Of a DNA stretch of 64,000 nucleotides, positions 1 to 9,711 are shown one piece after another. Made by a program: the position numbers and the translations under genes. Each line of letters begins with the position of its first letter. The first letter of the stretch is position 1. The stretch spans positions 212,226 to 276,225 of the forward strand of contig JABXIG010000015.1 of NCBI GenBank assembly GCA_013373205.1. Direction: 5' to 3'. Source of the stretch: Methylocystaceae bacterium (lineage in GTDB: Bacteria; Pseudomonadota; Alphaproteobacteria; Rhodospirillales; Terasakiellaceae). The notes beneath the pieces were generated by a model. It had not been told where the DNA came from. It ran no database searches and worked only from the letters and a program-made list of their open reading frames with translations.

Positions 1-1351
1 CATGACCAGACTGGAACAACGGGTCATCCGCAAATTTAAACGCATTATGACCGGCAAAAGCCAGGTTATCTTCAACAGATCCACCATGGGCAATATCCTG
101 CAGTGTCTTTTGGATACAGAAAGAACGTGGGTCCGCCAGACGGCCCGTTGTATTTTCTTCATTATCCGCCCAGTTGGAAAAAGCACAAGCTGACAAACAG
201 CCCATACAAGCCGCCTGATCTGCCAAAATTTTCTGTGCGCGTTCCGGGGCGACAAAGATCATCGTATCATCCGGCGTGCGCATAGCTTCTGTATAACCTG
301 CTGCAATCCAGCCTTCCACATCAGCAACCTTGTCAGCCGGAACGAAGATCGAGCGACCACGCGCCCCCACTTTGACCTCGCCTGTCAGTTCATCTGTTGG
401 TTTGCGTGAATAAGCCACCTGACGGCCAGCACGTGCGCCCAACTCTTTTAGGAAGTCATTATTCAATTGCGATGAATAAAAACCAGTCGGACTGTATTTA
501 TTTAACGTAATATCGCCTTCTTTCAAATTCAAAAGACGTTTTTTCCAACTGTCCGGGATCGGGCTTTCCTGTGTCAAAAGCGGACGCGATCCAAACTGGA
601 ACGCGACCGGACCGATTTCAGGATTATACAACCATTCGTCCCAATCGCGCAGATACCAAACGCCACCAGCCATAATGACCGGCACATCGTTCAGACCAAC
701 CGAATTCATGAATTTGCGAATTTCAGCAACCCGTGGGAATGGGTCTTGGGGTTCATCATGACGTTCCGCATTTGACAAACCATTATGTCCACCGGCTTTC
801 CATGGGTCTTCATAAACAACGCCCCCCAAAAGACCGGCATGTTTTGAATAAGACCGTTTCCACAAGGCCCGAAAAGCGCGCATGCTGGACACAATCGGAT
901 AATAATAGACATTATATTGCGCCGCAATTTCTGCCATTTTGTATGGCATACCCGCCCCACAAGTCACCCCATGGACCAGACCTTTTGCCCCTTCCAGAAC
1001 ACCGTGGATCACACGCTCCGTGCCCCCGGCTTCCCACAAGGTGTTCATATGAATGCGGCCATTCCCGTTGGAGCCTTCATGGGCAATGCGTGCCTGAGCA
1101 ATGCCGCCTTCGATGGCATAGGCAATCAGTTCTTCAAACCGTTCTTTACGAGTCTTGCTTTTATAGACCTGCGGAATAGGATTGCCCTGATCGTCATATG
1201 AATCGGCATTCACACCCGAAAAAGTTCCGACACAACCAGCTGCGGCAAACGCCCCTGCACTGCGGCCATTAGATACCGCAACACCTTTGCCCCCTTCAAT
1301 AATAGGGTGAACTTCGCGTCCAGAAATGATTACAGGTTTAATAGACTTCAC
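1..1351 (-). CDS. Nitronate monooxygenase-like flavoprotein (partial, runs off left edge)
   Basis: This reading frame is open from a GTG at 1351 to the window edge (450 codons), so the C-terminus is missing. A purine-rich RBS (GGAGACGAG) sits just upstream; the ATG at 1374 is ruled out because its frame hits a stop at once. The protein starts VKSIKPVIISGREVHPII and has a glycine-rich TIM-barrel pattern (IIEGGKGVAVSNG, GGVVYEDPW, VPVIMAGGVW) typical of the 2-nitropropane dioxygenase/NAD(P)H-dependent flavin oxidoreductase family, which binds FMN and oxidises nitronates. A late segment with three cysteines (ACMGCLSACAFSNW, about residues 388-401) looks like a metal or Fe-S site and marks a longer subfamily whose substrate is not known to me. 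Family call fairly firm, exact reaction inferred. Confidence 0.75.
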   Translation of the reverse strand, partial: MKSIKPVIISGREVHPIIEGGKGVAVSNGRSAGAFAAAGCVGTFSGVNADSYDDQGNPIPQVYKSKTRKERFEELIAYAIEGGIAQARIAHEGSNGNGRIHMNTLWEAGGTERVIHGVLEGAKGLVHGVTCGAGMPYKMAEIAAQYNVYYYPIVSSMRAFRALWKRSYSKHAGLLGGVVYEDPWKAGGHNGLSNAERHDEPQDPFPRVAEIRKFMNSVGLNDVPVIMAGGVWYLRDWDEWLYNPEIGPVAFQFGSRPLLTQESPIPDSWKKRLLNLKEGDITLNKYSPTGFYSSQLNNDFLKELGARAGRQVAYSRKPTDELTGEVKVGARGRSIFVPADKVADVEGWIAAGYTEAMRTPDDTMIFVAPERAQKILADQAACMGCLSACAFSNWADNEENTTGRLADPRSFCIQKTLQDIAHGGSVEDNLAFAGHNAFKFADDPLFQSGH

Positions 1352-1575
1352 GTCTCGTCTCCGGCCTTGGTCATGAAATTGAAATTAGTTTGGGCGGACA
1401 CTAACGGAAAACGCAAGCTTTGACCAGCCTCAAAAAACATCATTCTAATAGAATTTAGGCAGTTTTTTCAGGAAACCAACCTACAAAACATCTTTGCCTG
1501 TTGTTTGGAACCTATACATCTTACCACACCTTCTGTTAAAAAGGTTTCAAATGTAATTTTAAGAGACTGATAAAC

Positions 1576-2007
1576 ATGACAGAACTTGACCTGACCAATC
1601 CTGAAAACTTCCCTCACTGGACTGACGAAATCATTCGCTTTGCCGACCTTGATCGTCTGGATCATGTCAATAACGTCATGTTTGCCACCTATTCAGAAAG
1701 CGGACGTGTCGCTTTTTTAGAAGAAGTTGATCCCGGCTCAACGGGTGGCAACGGCGTAGGATGGGTCATTGCGAAACTCACCGTCAACTTTTTGGCTGCG
1801 GCTTATTATCCGGGGACGGTTCGGATCGGCACTGTCGTCAGACGCATCGGCAATTCGTCCATCGGTGTGGAACAGGGCCTGTTTAGCAATGGGAAATGCT
1901 TTGCCACCTGTGAAAACATACTGGTCTGGGCTGACACCAAAAACGAAAAGTCCCTGCCCTTATCTGATGAAATGAAAGAAAAACTGCGCGCCTACTTAAA
2001 AGAATGA
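1576..2007 (+). CDS. Acyl-CoA thioesterase, 4HBT (YbgC/FadM-like) hotdog fold
   Basis: A 143-residue single-domain protein of the usual length for the 4-hydroxybenzoyl-CoA thioesterase family. The segment FADLDRLDHVNNVMFATY (residues 22-39) carries the family signature, with Asp24/Asp26 and His30-Val-Asn placed as in the catalytic loop; a long hotdog helix follows. Such enzymes hydrolyse acyl-CoA thioesters in the cytoplasm, often as tetramers. The specific acyl chain cannot be read from sequence. It overlaps the next gene by 4 bases (ATGA), which suggests translational coupling, and it is divergent from the flavoprotein across a 224-base gap in which I see no clear promoter. Confidence 0.85.
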   Translation: MTELDLTNPENFPHWTDEIIRFADLDRLDHVNNVMFATYSESGRVAFLEEVDPGSTGGNGVGWVIAKLTVNFLAAAYYPGTVRIGTVVRRIGNSSIGVEQGLFSNGKCFATCENILVWADTKNEKSLPLSDEMKEKLRAYLKE

Positions 2008-2306
2008 TCGACCTTGATTTCAACTTCACAGCCACAGTCTGGCTCTGGCAAGCTGAAAAAGCCGCTTGGCATTTTGTCACCCTGCCCCAAGACATCGCCG
2101 GACAAATTAAATTCACACGGGAACGCCGCGCCGGATTTGGCAGTGTGCGCGTATCCGTGACCATCGGTGACACAAACTGGAAAACCTCCATCTTCCCCGC
2201 CAAGGAAGCTGACTCTTATATATTACCGCTCAAAGCCGATGTGAGAAAGAAAGAGAAAATCAATCTTGAGGACGAGATCGAGATCCAGATCAAGGTGCTG
2301 GATTAA
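2004..2306 (+). CDS. DUF1905 family protein
   Basis: A 100-residue protein starting MIDLDFNFTATVWLW, with an alternating beta pattern and the ending RKKEKINLEDEIEIQIKVLD. This matches the small beta-barrel DUF1905 family, whose function is unknown. It starts inside the stop of the thioesterase gene (ATGA overlap), so the two are probably one transcript. Two short palindromes (2310-2329 and 2359-2372) follow before the convergent uppP gene. Nothing suggests a catalytic site. Confidence 0.75.
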   Translation: MIDLDFNFTATVWLWQAEKAAWHFVTLPQDIAGQIKFTRERRAGFGSVRVSVTIGDTNWKTSIFPAKEADSYILPLKADVRKKEKINLEDEIEIQIKVLD

Positions 2307-2309
2307 CGT

Positions 2310-2372
2310 GTTCCTGCAAGAACAGGAACCTTTCTTCATAAATATAGAAACAGTCTCCTTCCTACGCAGGAA
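2310..2372. repeat. Two short REP-like palindromes (TTCCTG family)
   Basis: Positions 2310-2329 form GTTCCTG / CAGGAAC with a 6-base loop, and 2359-2372 form TTCCT / AGGAA with a 4-base loop followed by AAC. The same motif recurs at 27849, 41662 and 42147. Lying between two convergent genes, the pair may also act as a weak bidirectional terminator, though no T-run follows. Confidence 0.6.
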
Positions 2373-2405
2373 AACAGCAACGTTTCCATAATCCTGTCTA
2401 GTCTC

Positions 2406-3206
2406 CTACACAAAATAAGCGAAATACAGAAGGCCGCAGCCAAGGATGAGGCGGTAAATGAAAAACGGGGTGAAAGAGGCGCGCTTGAGCCACGCCATCA
2501 TAATGGCAATAGCGATGAAGGCAGCGATGAAGGCAAGGCCGGCAGCTGTTAAGGCATCATTGGTGAGCTGCGCATTACCGCTTTGATAAAGTTCCCACCC
2601 TTTTAAGGTACCCGCCCCGATAATCGCAGGGATGGACAGCAGCATGGAAAAGCGTGCGGCATCAATTCGTTCATAACCAAGAAAACGTGCAGCCGTGATC
2701 GTGATCCCTGAACGTGACGTGCCGGGGATCAAGGCAAGGCATTGGCAGATACCGATGATAAGCGCATCGGTAATATTGGTATGTTCCACCCGGCGAATGG
2801 TCAGGCCCATTTTATCGGATATATATAATAAGAGTCCGAAACCCAGGGTCGTCCAGCCGATAACTTCCACTGTGCGATAAGCCGGGCCTATAAATTCATT
2901 AAGGAAATAACCCGCACCGATCACAGGGAGCGTGGCAAGAATCACAAGCGCAGCCAACCGAGCACCTGGATCGCGTTTACCCTTGGTGAAGCGGATGATG
3001 CCACGCAGCATGATCCAGATGTCGCGCCAAAAATAAATCATCACGGCGCCCAACGTGCCGACATGGACCGCGACATCCATCAATAATCCCTGATCTGCCC
3101 AGCCACCAAAAATGGGGACTAAGACGAGATGGCCGGACGAGCTGATAGGTAGAAACTCGGTTATCCCCTGGACGAGGGCGAGCACGAGAATATGGAGTTC
3201 AGTCAC
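2406..3206 (-). CDS. uppP: Undecaprenyl-diphosphate phosphatase (UppP/BacA)
   Basis: An integral membrane protein of 266 residues, the normal length for UppP, which removes a phosphate from undecaprenyl diphosphate so the lipid carrier of cell-wall synthesis can be reused; it also gives some bacitracin resistance. Both family signatures are present: QGITEFLPISSSGHLVL at residues 14-30 (Glu18, Ser23-25, His27) and PGTSRSGITI around residue 160. Several hydrophobic segments fill the rest. It is transcribed alone, convergent with the DUF1905 gene and divergent from gltD. Confidence 0.95.
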   Translation of the reverse strand: MTELHILVLALVQGITEFLPISSSGHLVLVPIFGGWADQGLLMDVAVHVGTLGAVMIYFWRDIWIMLRGIIRFTKGKRDPGARLAALVILATLPVIGAGYFLNEFIGPAYRTVEVIGWTTLGFGLLLYISDKMGLTIRRVEHTNITDALIIGICQCLALIPGTSRSGITITAARFLGYERIDAARFSMLLSIPAIIGAGTLKGWELYQSGNAQLTNDALTAAGLAFIAAFIAIAIMMAWLKRASFTPFFIYRLILGCGLLYFAYFV

Positions 3207-3546
3207 CTTTTAGAAATCCCCAAAGCCTGTTCTTTTTACTGACACGCCTATATAACATGGAAGGATTCGAGCCCCAAAAACTAATATAGTACATTTTTGG
3301 TACTATTGTCACAAAAAATCCCGCAGAGATAATTCCTGTCAACTCTCTCTAAGCGCCTGCTTTTTCCTATATAGGTCAGCATTACTTACCTATATGTTGT
3401 TTTTTCCTTGATTTCTGCTACAGTATATCGCATATCAACGCACAAGACATTATCGAGAGGGTAACGTCCTGCTTGTGACATGACAAAATTTCGTCCCACA
3501 CAGGTCAAAAGAAATACTCTTTATAAGAGGGATTGGAGAGACAAAG
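3207..3546. promoter_or_regulatory. Divergent uppP/gltD intergenic region with two inverted repeats
   Basis: This 340-base AT-rich gap holds no gene. It contains two perfect inverted repeats: ATAGTAC / GTACTAT with a 7-base spacer (3286-3306) and ATATAGGT / ACCTATAT with an 11-base spacer (3369-3395). Both lie upstream of gltDB and could be operators. I see no sigma-54 type -24/-12 element and no convincing -35/-10 pair. An unusually long stretch separates the second repeat from the gltD start, so a long 5' leader is possible. Confidence 0.45.
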
Positions 3547-4986
3547 ATGGCTGAGAAAATGATGCAGTTCGTCAGTATCGGGCAAAACTACCCCGAAAAA
3601 CGCACTGCCGAAGAGCGCAAGACAGACTTTAACGAAATTTACGCGCGCTTCACCATTGAAAAAGCACAGGAACAAGCCTCGCGTTGTGAACAATGCGGCA
3701 TTCCTTATTGCTCGGTCGCTTGCCCGGTCAGCAACAACATCCCTGACTGGTTGCGCCTTGTGGCTGCGGGCCGTCTGGAAGATGCTTATCATGTCTCGCA
3801 AGAAACAAACTCCTTGCCAGAAATCTGTGGCCGTATCTGTCCGCAAGACCGTTTGTGTGAAGGCCTCTGTGTTCTGGAACAATCCGAACATAACGCCGTG
3901 ACCATTGGCTCTATCGAAAAATTCATCACCGATAATGCGTGGGAACAAGGCTGGGTCAAACCACCGCAACCGATCAAAGAACTTGGTCAATCTGTTGCCA
4001 TCATCGGCGCGGGTCCTGCGGGTATGTCTGCTGCTGATCGTCTGCGCCGCAAAGGCTATGAGGTTCATGTGTATGACCGTCATGATCGCGTCGGTGGTCT
4101 GCTGGTTTATGGGATTCCAGGTTTTAAACTGGAAAAAGACGTTGTTGCGCGCCGCCATAAATTGTTGGAAGACGGTGGCGTTCAGTTCCACCTGAACTTC
4201 GAAGTCGGTCGTGATGCCTCTTTAAAAGATTTACGTGAAAAACATGATGCCGTCATGATCTGTGTCGGTGTTTATGCGGGCCGTAAACTGGATGTGCCGG
4301 GCTCGGACCTGGAAAACATCTTCCCGGCCATGTATTTCCTGACCGCATCCAACCGCAAAAGCTTTGGCGATGACGTCAAAGAATTTGATGATGGTACGCT
4401 GAACGCTGAAGGCAAAAATGTTGTTGTCATCGGCGGTGGTGACACGGCGATGGACTGTGTGCGGACCTCTATCCGTCAAGGTGCCAAATCTGTAAAATGT
4501 CTCTATCGTCGTGACCGCGCAAACATGCCGGGTTCACAAAACGAAGTGAGTAACGCCGAAGGTGAAGGTGTCGACTTCCAATGGCTGTCCGCCCCGAAAT
4601 CGTTTAAGGGGCTTGGCAAAGTTCAAAAAGTGGAAGCCATCTCCATGCACTTGGGTGTTGCCGATGGCTCTGGTCGTCAAAGCGTCAAAGAAATCGAAGG
4701 TTCTGAGTTCGAGTTGGATGCCGATATGGTTATCGAGGCTTTGGGCTTTGAGCCAGAAGACCTCCCCACCTTGTTTGGTGAACCTGAACTTGCTGTCACA
4801 CGCTGGGGCACGGTTGAAGTCGATAAAGACACATGGATGACCAATCTGGATGGCGTCTTTGCCGCTGGCGATATCGAGCGCGGCGCTTCACTGGTGGTTA
4901 GCTGTATTAATGATGCACGCGATGCATCTGATCAAATTCATAAATACCTCCGTGCGCAAGCACGCGCAGGCGTTGCTGCAGAATAA
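3547..4986 (+). CDS. gltD: Glutamate synthase small (beta) subunit
   Basis: The 479-residue beta subunit of NADPH-dependent glutamate synthase, which passes electrons from NADPH through FAD and two 4Fe-4S clusters to the large subunit. Visible features: an N-terminal cysteine cluster (CEQCGIPYCSVACPV, about residue 48; CGRICPQDRLCEGLC, about residue 95), an FAD dinucleotide fold (IIGAGPAGMSAADRLRR, about residue 153) and an NADPH fold (VVVIGGGDTAMDC, about residue 294). The start has a GGAGAG-type RBS. It lies 6 bases before gltB, so the order is gltD-gltB in one operon. Length and motifs are complete. Confidence 0.96.
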   Translation: MAEKMMQFVSIGQNYPEKRTAEERKTDFNEIYARFTIEKAQEQASRCEQCGIPYCSVACPVSNNIPDWLRLVAAGRLEDAYHVSQETNSLPEICGRICPQDRLCEGLCVLEQSEHNAVTIGSIEKFITDNAWEQGWVKPPQPIKELGQSVAIIGAGPAGMSAADRLRRKGYEVHVYDRHDRVGGLLVYGIPGFKLEKDVVARRHKLLEDGGVQFHLNFEVGRDASLKDLREKHDAVMICVGVYAGRKLDVPGSDLENIFPAMYFLTASNRKSFGDDVKEFDDGTLNAEGKNVVVIGGGDTAMDCVRTSIRQGAKSVKCLYRRDRANMPGSQNEVSNAEGEGVDFQWLSAPKSFKGLGKVQKVEAISMHLGVADGSGRQSVKEIEGSEFELDADMVIEALGFEPEDLPTLFGEPELAVTRWGTVEVDKDTWMTNLDGVFAAGDIERGASLVVSCINDARDASDQIHKYLRAQARAGVAAE

Positions 4987-4992
4987 GGGGGC

Positions 4993-7900
4993 ATGAGTAT
5001 AAAAATGACAAACACTTACGTATCAGACTATCAACGCGCCGCACAGTTTTTGGCTGAAAACGGCATGTATGACCCAAATATGGAACGTGACAACTGTGGC
5101 GTTGGCCTTGTCGCGGCCATCGATGGCAAGCCCAACCGCGAAGTTTTGCGCCATGCCTTTCAAGCCACACGCGCGCTTGATCACCGCGGTGCGGTGGATG
5201 CCGATGGTAAAACCGGGGATGGTGCCGGTATCCACGTGCAAATCCCGCAGGAATTTTTCAAACGTCACATTCGCCGCACCGGACACGAGCCAGATGAAAG
5301 CGCCATTGCGGTTGGTCAGGTCTTCTTGCCGAAAACCGATTTTGGCGCACAGGAACGCTGCCGCTGTATTGTCGAAGCTGAAGTTCTGAAATTTGGCTAT
5401 CGTATTTACGGCTGGCGTCAGGTTCCGGTTAACATCGAAGTCATCGGTGAAAAAGCCAATGCGACCCGCCCGGAAATTGAACAGATCATGATTGCCAACA
5501 CATTGGGCAAGCCCAATGACGAGTTCGAAAATGATCTCTATATCATCCGTCGCCGCATTGAAAACCAATGCCTGTCAGAAAATCTGACTGAATTTTACTT
5601 CTGTTCCTTGTCTTGCCGTAGCGTCATCTATAAAGGCATGTTCATGGCCGGGGAAATTACAGAATTCTACCCGGACCTGAATGATGAATTGTTCGTGTCG
5701 AACTTTGCGATTTATCACCAACGCTATTCGACCAACACTTTCCCGCAATGGCGCTTGGCCCAACCGTTCCGCATGATCGCCCATAACGGGGAAATTAACA
5801 CGGTCACAGGAAACATCAACTGGACCAAAGCGCATGAAACCTGCATGGCTTCACCTGTTTTTGGTGGTCATATTGAAGATATCAAACCCCTGATCGCCAA
5901 TGGCGCGTCTGACTCAGCCGCCATGGATGCAGTTTGGGAAGTTCTGGTCCGTGCGGGCCGTTCTGCCCCATCTGTAAAAGCCTTGATGGTGCCTGAATCA
6001 ATCGGTCAAAACGCCTTGATGCCGAAAGAACATGAAGACCTGTTCTCTTATTGTAATTCGGTCATGGAACCATGGGATGGCCCTGCTGCTATCTGTGGAA
6101 CAGATGGTCGCTGGATCGTTGCAGGTCTGGACCGTAATGGTCTGCGCCCGCTTCGCTACAGCATCACTGGCGACGGCATTTTGCTTGTCGGCTCAGAAAC
6201 AGGCATGTCTGAAATTGACGAAAGTAAAGTCGTTGAAAAAGGTCATGTGCGTCCGGGTGGTATGATCGGTATCGATCTGCACGAAGGTAAATTCTACCAT
6301 GATAGAGAACTGAAAGACTGGACTGCTGCACGCAAGCCTTACGGCGAGTGGGTGAAAAACATCACCAAAGTTGACCAGATCATCAAAGCGGATGCACCGA
6401 AACCTGTTTATTATCCGGTCGAAGAACTGCGTCGTCAGCAACAACTGTTTGGCTTTACCGAAGAAGATATGGATTTGATCCTGCGTCCGCTTGTGGAAAC
6501 CGGTCAGGAGGCCACAGGGTCCATGGGCGATGATACACCCCAAGCGGTTCTGTCCGATCAATACCGTGGTCTGCATCACTTCTTCCGTCAGGCGTTCTCA
6601 CAAGTAACCAACCCGCCGATTGACAGCTTGCGCGAAACCCGCGTGATGTCTCTGCGCACCCGTTTATCCAACTTGGGTAACGTCCTGGATGAAGGCCCAG
6701 ATCAGTGTGAAGTCGTTCAGCTGGAAACTCCGGTTCTGAATTCGACCGAATTTCATGCGCTGAAAAAATATCTCGGCGATGATGTGGTCGAGCTGGATTG
6801 TACATTTAATCCGCAAAAAGAAACCTTACGTGAATCCATTGAACGTATTCGCCACGAAGCTGAAATGTCCGTTCGTGGTGGCAAAAAACATATCGTTCTG
6901 ACCGATGAACATATCTCGGCTGAAAAAGCACCGATCCCGATGATTTTAGCAGCGGGTGCCGTTCACAGTTATCTGGTTCGCCAGCAACTGCGCACTTTTA
7001 CATCTATTAACGTGCGTTCTGCTGAAGCCTTGGATGTTCAATATTACGCGGTTCTGATCGGTGTGGGCGCGACAACAGTCAACGCGTACCTTACCGAAGA
7101 AGCGATTGCTGAACAGCATGCCCGTGGCATCTATGGTGACATCAGCTTCGAAAAGGCTGTTGAAAACTACAAAAAAGGCATCAACAAAGGCCTGTTGAAA
7201 ACCATGTCCAAGATGGGTATCGGTGTTATCAGCTCGTATCGTGGCGGTTATGCATTTGAATCTGTGGGTCTGTCGCGTTCAGTTGTTGCCGAATTCTTCC
7301 CCGGCATGACATCGCGTATTTCCGGTATTGGTCTGAAAGGTCTGCAAGACAAGATCATGGAAATGCACGAACGTGCCTTTGAAGAAAACAAACCACTGCC
7401 GCAAGGCGGCTTCTATCGCTACCGTGCGAAAGGTGAACGTCACGCCCATGACCCATTGCTGATCCACAAACTGCAAGATGCCGTGGCAACCGAAAGCTAT
7501 TCCAAATATCGTGAATATGCCGATGGGGTGAACAACCGCAAGCCAATGATGCTGCGCGACCTTCTGGACTTTGCCTCTGATCGTAATGCGATCTCTATTG
7601 ATAAGGTTGAATCCATCACTGAGATTCGCCGCCGTCTGTGTGCGCCTGCGATTTCTGTGGGGGCTCTGTCACGTGAAGCCCACGAGACACTGGCGATTGC
7701 CATGAACCGGATCGGTGCGAAATCCAACTCTGGTGAAGGGGGCGAAGATCGTGAACGTTTCAAGCCGCGTAAAAACGGCGATAACGCCAACTCTGCTGTA
7801 AAACAGGTTGCCTCTGGTCGTTTCGGTGTGACAGCTGAATATTTGAACAACTGTCAGGAACTTGAAATCAAGGTCGCCCAAGGCGCGAAACCAGGTGAAG

Positions 7901-9522
7901 GCGGCCAGTTACCGGGCTTTAAAGTGACGATGGAAATTGCAAAGTTGCGTCACTCCACACCGGGTGTAACTTTGATTTCACCACCGCCACACCACGATAT
8001 TTATTCTATCGAGGATTTGGCCCAGTTGATCTATGACCTTAAGCAGATCAACCCGGATGCCCGCGTTTGTGTGAAACTGGTGGCCCGTTCTGGCGTTGGC
8101 ACCATTGCAGCAGGTGTTGCAAAGGCTGGTGCAGATACCATCCACATTTCCGGCTATGATGGCGGGACAGGCGCATCGCCGCAGTCTTCCATTAAATATG
8201 CAGGTCTGCCGTGGGAAATGGGGCTATCCGAAGTCAATCAAGTTCTGACCCTTAACAAACTGCGTCACCGCGTTAAACTGCGTACCGACGGCGGTTTCCG
8301 CACAGGTCGTGACGTTGTGATTGCTGCCATGCTGGGTGCCGAAGAATTTGGCATTGGGACAACATCTCTGATCGCCATGGGTTGTATCATGGTCCGTCAG
8401 TGTCACTCCAACACCTGCCCGGTTGGTGTTTGTACTCAAGACCCCGACCTGCGTAAAAAATTTACAGGTTCTGCGGCAAAAGTCGTCAACCTCTTCACTT
8501 TCATTGCTGAAGAAGTCACCGAAATTCTTGCTTCCCTCGGCTATTCAAAACTGGAAGATGTCATTGGTCGTTGTGACTTGCTAACACAGGTTGGCCGTGG
8601 TCGTGAGAACCTCGATGACCTTGATCTGAACCCGCTTCTTGCCCAAGCCGATACAGGCGACACACCACGTTTCTGCACATTAACAGAACGTAACCCTGTG
8701 CCGGATACATTGGATGCGCAAATCATCAAGGATGCGAAAAACGCCCTTGAAGGTGGCGAGAAAATGCAACTGTTCTATACCGTCAAGAACACACACCGTT
8801 CTGTCGGGACCAGCACCAGTTCCATCATCACCCGTAAATACGGCATGACCGGACTTGAGCCGGACCATCTGACCGTGCGCATGCGCGGTTCTGCCGGGAA
8901 CTCCCTTGGGGCCTTTATCGTACAGGGCCTGAAGCTGGAAATCTTTGGCGATGCCAACGACTATGTCGGTAAGGGTCTATCCGGCGGCACAATTGTTGTG
9001 CGCCCGATGGTATCCAGCCCGCTGAAATCCAATGAGAACACTATTGTTGGTAACACCTGTCTTTATGGGGCGACGAACGGAAAACTGTTTGCCTCTGGCC
9101 AAGGTGGGGAACGTTTTGCGGTTCGTAACTCCGGTGCAACAGCTGTTGTTGAAGGCATCGGGTCAAACGGTTGTGAATACATGACAGGCGGGACCGTGGT
9201 TGTTCTGGGTGAAGTCGGCGCGAACTTCGGGGCTGGTTTCACTGGCGGCATGGCCTTTGTCTATGACGAAGACAACACCTTTGAACATCGTGTAAACCCT
9301 GAAAATGTTGTCTGGCAACGTATCGAGGTGGATCATTACGAAAACCTTCTTAAAGGTCTGATCCAAGAACATGTCAAAGAAACCCATTCTCAATATGCCC
9401 AGACTTTGTTGCAGGACTGGGAAATGGAGAAAGGCAAAATCTGGCAGGTTGTTCCTAAGGAAATGTTGGACAAACTGGCGGTTCCGGTCACAAAGGAAGC
9501 GCCAGCCCAGAAAACAGCTTAA
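4993..9522 (+). CDS. gltB: Glutamate synthase large (alpha) subunit
   Basis: At 1509 residues this is a full-length glutamate synthase alpha subunit, which makes two glutamates from glutamine and 2-oxoglutarate. The Ntn-type amidotransferase begins at Cys35 (RDNCGVGLVAA), so 34 residues form a propeptide that must be removed. The central and FMN-binding synthase domains follow (GASPQSSIKYAGLPWEMG), then the 3Fe-4S cysteines Cys1131, Cys1137 and Cys1142 (CIMVRQCHSNTCPVG), and a C-terminal beta-helix with many GG repeats (GMAFVYDED). An AGGGGG RBS overlaps the end of gltD. A set of hairpins and a terminator follow the stop. Confidence 0.97.
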   Translation: MSIKMTNTYVSDYQRAAQFLAENGMYDPNMERDNCGVGLVAAIDGKPNREVLRHAFQATRALDHRGAVDADGKTGDGAGIHVQIPQEFFKRHIRRTGHEPDESAIAVGQVFLPKTDFGAQERCRCIVEAEVLKFGYRIYGWRQVPVNIEVIGEKANATRPEIEQIMIANTLGKPNDEFENDLYIIRRRIENQCLSENLTEFYFCSLSCRSVIYKGMFMAGEITEFYPDLNDELFVSNFAIYHQRYSTNTFPQWRLAQPFRMIAHNGEINTVTGNINWTKAHETCMASPVFGGHIEDIKPLIANGASDSAAMDAVWEVLVRAGRSAPSVKALMVPESIGQNALMPKEHEDLFSYCNSVMEPWDGPAAICGTDGRWIVAGLDRNGLRPLRYSITGDGILLVGSETGMSEIDESKVVEKGHVRPGGMIGIDLHEGKFYHDRELKDWTAARKPYGEWVKNITKVDQIIKADAPKPVYYPVEELRRQQQLFGFTEEDMDLILRPLVETGQEATGSMGDDTPQAVLSDQYRGLHHFFRQAFSQVTNPPIDSLRETRVMSLRTRLSNLGNVLDEGPDQCEVVQLETPVLNSTEFHALKKYLGDDVVELDCTFNPQKETLRESIERIRHEAEMSVRGGKKHIVLTDEHISAEKAPIPMILAAGAVHSYLVRQQLRTFTSINVRSAEALDVQYYAVLIGVGATTVNAYLTEEAIAEQHARGIYGDISFEKAVENYKKGINKGLLKTMSKMGIGVISSYRGGYAFESVGLSRSVVAEFFPGMTSRISGIGLKGLQDKIMEMHERAFEENKPLPQGGFYRYRAKGERHAHDPLLIHKLQDAVATESYSKYREYADGVNNRKPMMLRDLLDFASDRNAISIDKVESITEIRRRLCAPAISVGALSREAHETLAIAMNRIGAKSNSGEGGEDRERFKPRKNGDNANSAVKQVASGRFGVTAEYLNNCQELEIKVAQGAKPGEGGQLPGFKVTMEIAKLRHSTPGVTLISPPPHHDIYSIEDLAQLIYDLKQINPDARVCVKLVARSGVGTIAAGVAKAGADTIHISGYDGGTGASPQSSIKYAGLPWEMGLSEVNQVLTLNKLRHRVKLRTDGGFRTGRDVVIAAMLGAEEFGIGTTSLIAMGCIMVRQCHSNTCPVGVCTQDPDLRKKFTGSAAKVVNLFTFIAEEVTEILASLGYSKLEDVIGRCDLLTQVGRGRENLDDLDLNPLLAQADTGDTPRFCTLTERNPVPDTLDAQIIKDAKNALEGGEKMQLFYTVKNTHRSVGTSTSSIITRKYGMTGLEPDHLTVRMRGSAGNSLGAFIVQGLKLEIFGDANDYVGKGLSGGTIVVRPMVSSPLKSNENTIVGNTCLYGATNGKLFASGQGGERFAVRNSGATAVVEGIGSNGCEYMTGGTVVVLGEVGANFGAGFTGGMAFVYDEDNTFEHRVNPENVVWQRIEVDHYENLLKGLIQEHVKETHSQYAQTLLQDWEMEKGKIWQVVPKEMLDKLAVPVTKEAPAQKTA

Positions 9523-9529
9523 AGAATTT

Positions 9530-9711
9530 GCGTTGTGGTTTTATTAAAGGACCACAACGCATCCGAAAAGCAAGTTACAGTCTCTCGTGACTTGTTTACT
9601 TGGGGTTGGACGATCAGGGACGGTCGTTTAATTCCTTTGAATACCTGCAACGGTATTCATCCCTAACCAAAACTCACAGGCGGAAGGTTTTACACTTTCC
9701 GCCTTTTTTTT
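9530..9711 (+). ncRNA. Candidate structured RNA or 3' UTR: four hairpins plus terminator after gltB
   Basis: Between gltB and fzlA, five stems follow each other: GCGTTGTGGT / ACCACAACGC (9530-9539 with 9551-9560, 10 perfect pairs); CAAGTTAC / GTGACTTG (9571-9594, extendable to 11 pairs with G-U); ACGATC / GGTCGT (9610-9627); GAATACC / GGTATTC (9639-9658, 7 perfect pairs); and GGCGGAA / TTCCGCC (9679-9703) with a run of eight T. Only the last is needed to terminate gltDB. The order suggests a processed 3' UTR RNA or a separate small RNA. I do not recognise a known RNA family and found no clear promoter. Confidence 0.5.
9678..9711 (+). terminator. Intrinsic terminator of gltDB transcript
   Basis: GGCGGAA (9679-9685) pairs with TTCCGCC (9697-9703) across an 11-base loop and is followed by eight T residues. 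Confidence 0.85.

Noticed and set aside
3207..3546. Sigma-54 promoter upstream of gltDB
   Set aside because: Looked for GG-N10-GC elements and saw none that fit.
3505..4191. Long frame on the minus strand inside gltD
   Set aside because: Antisense to a clear gltD coding region and without family resemblance; a frame shadow.
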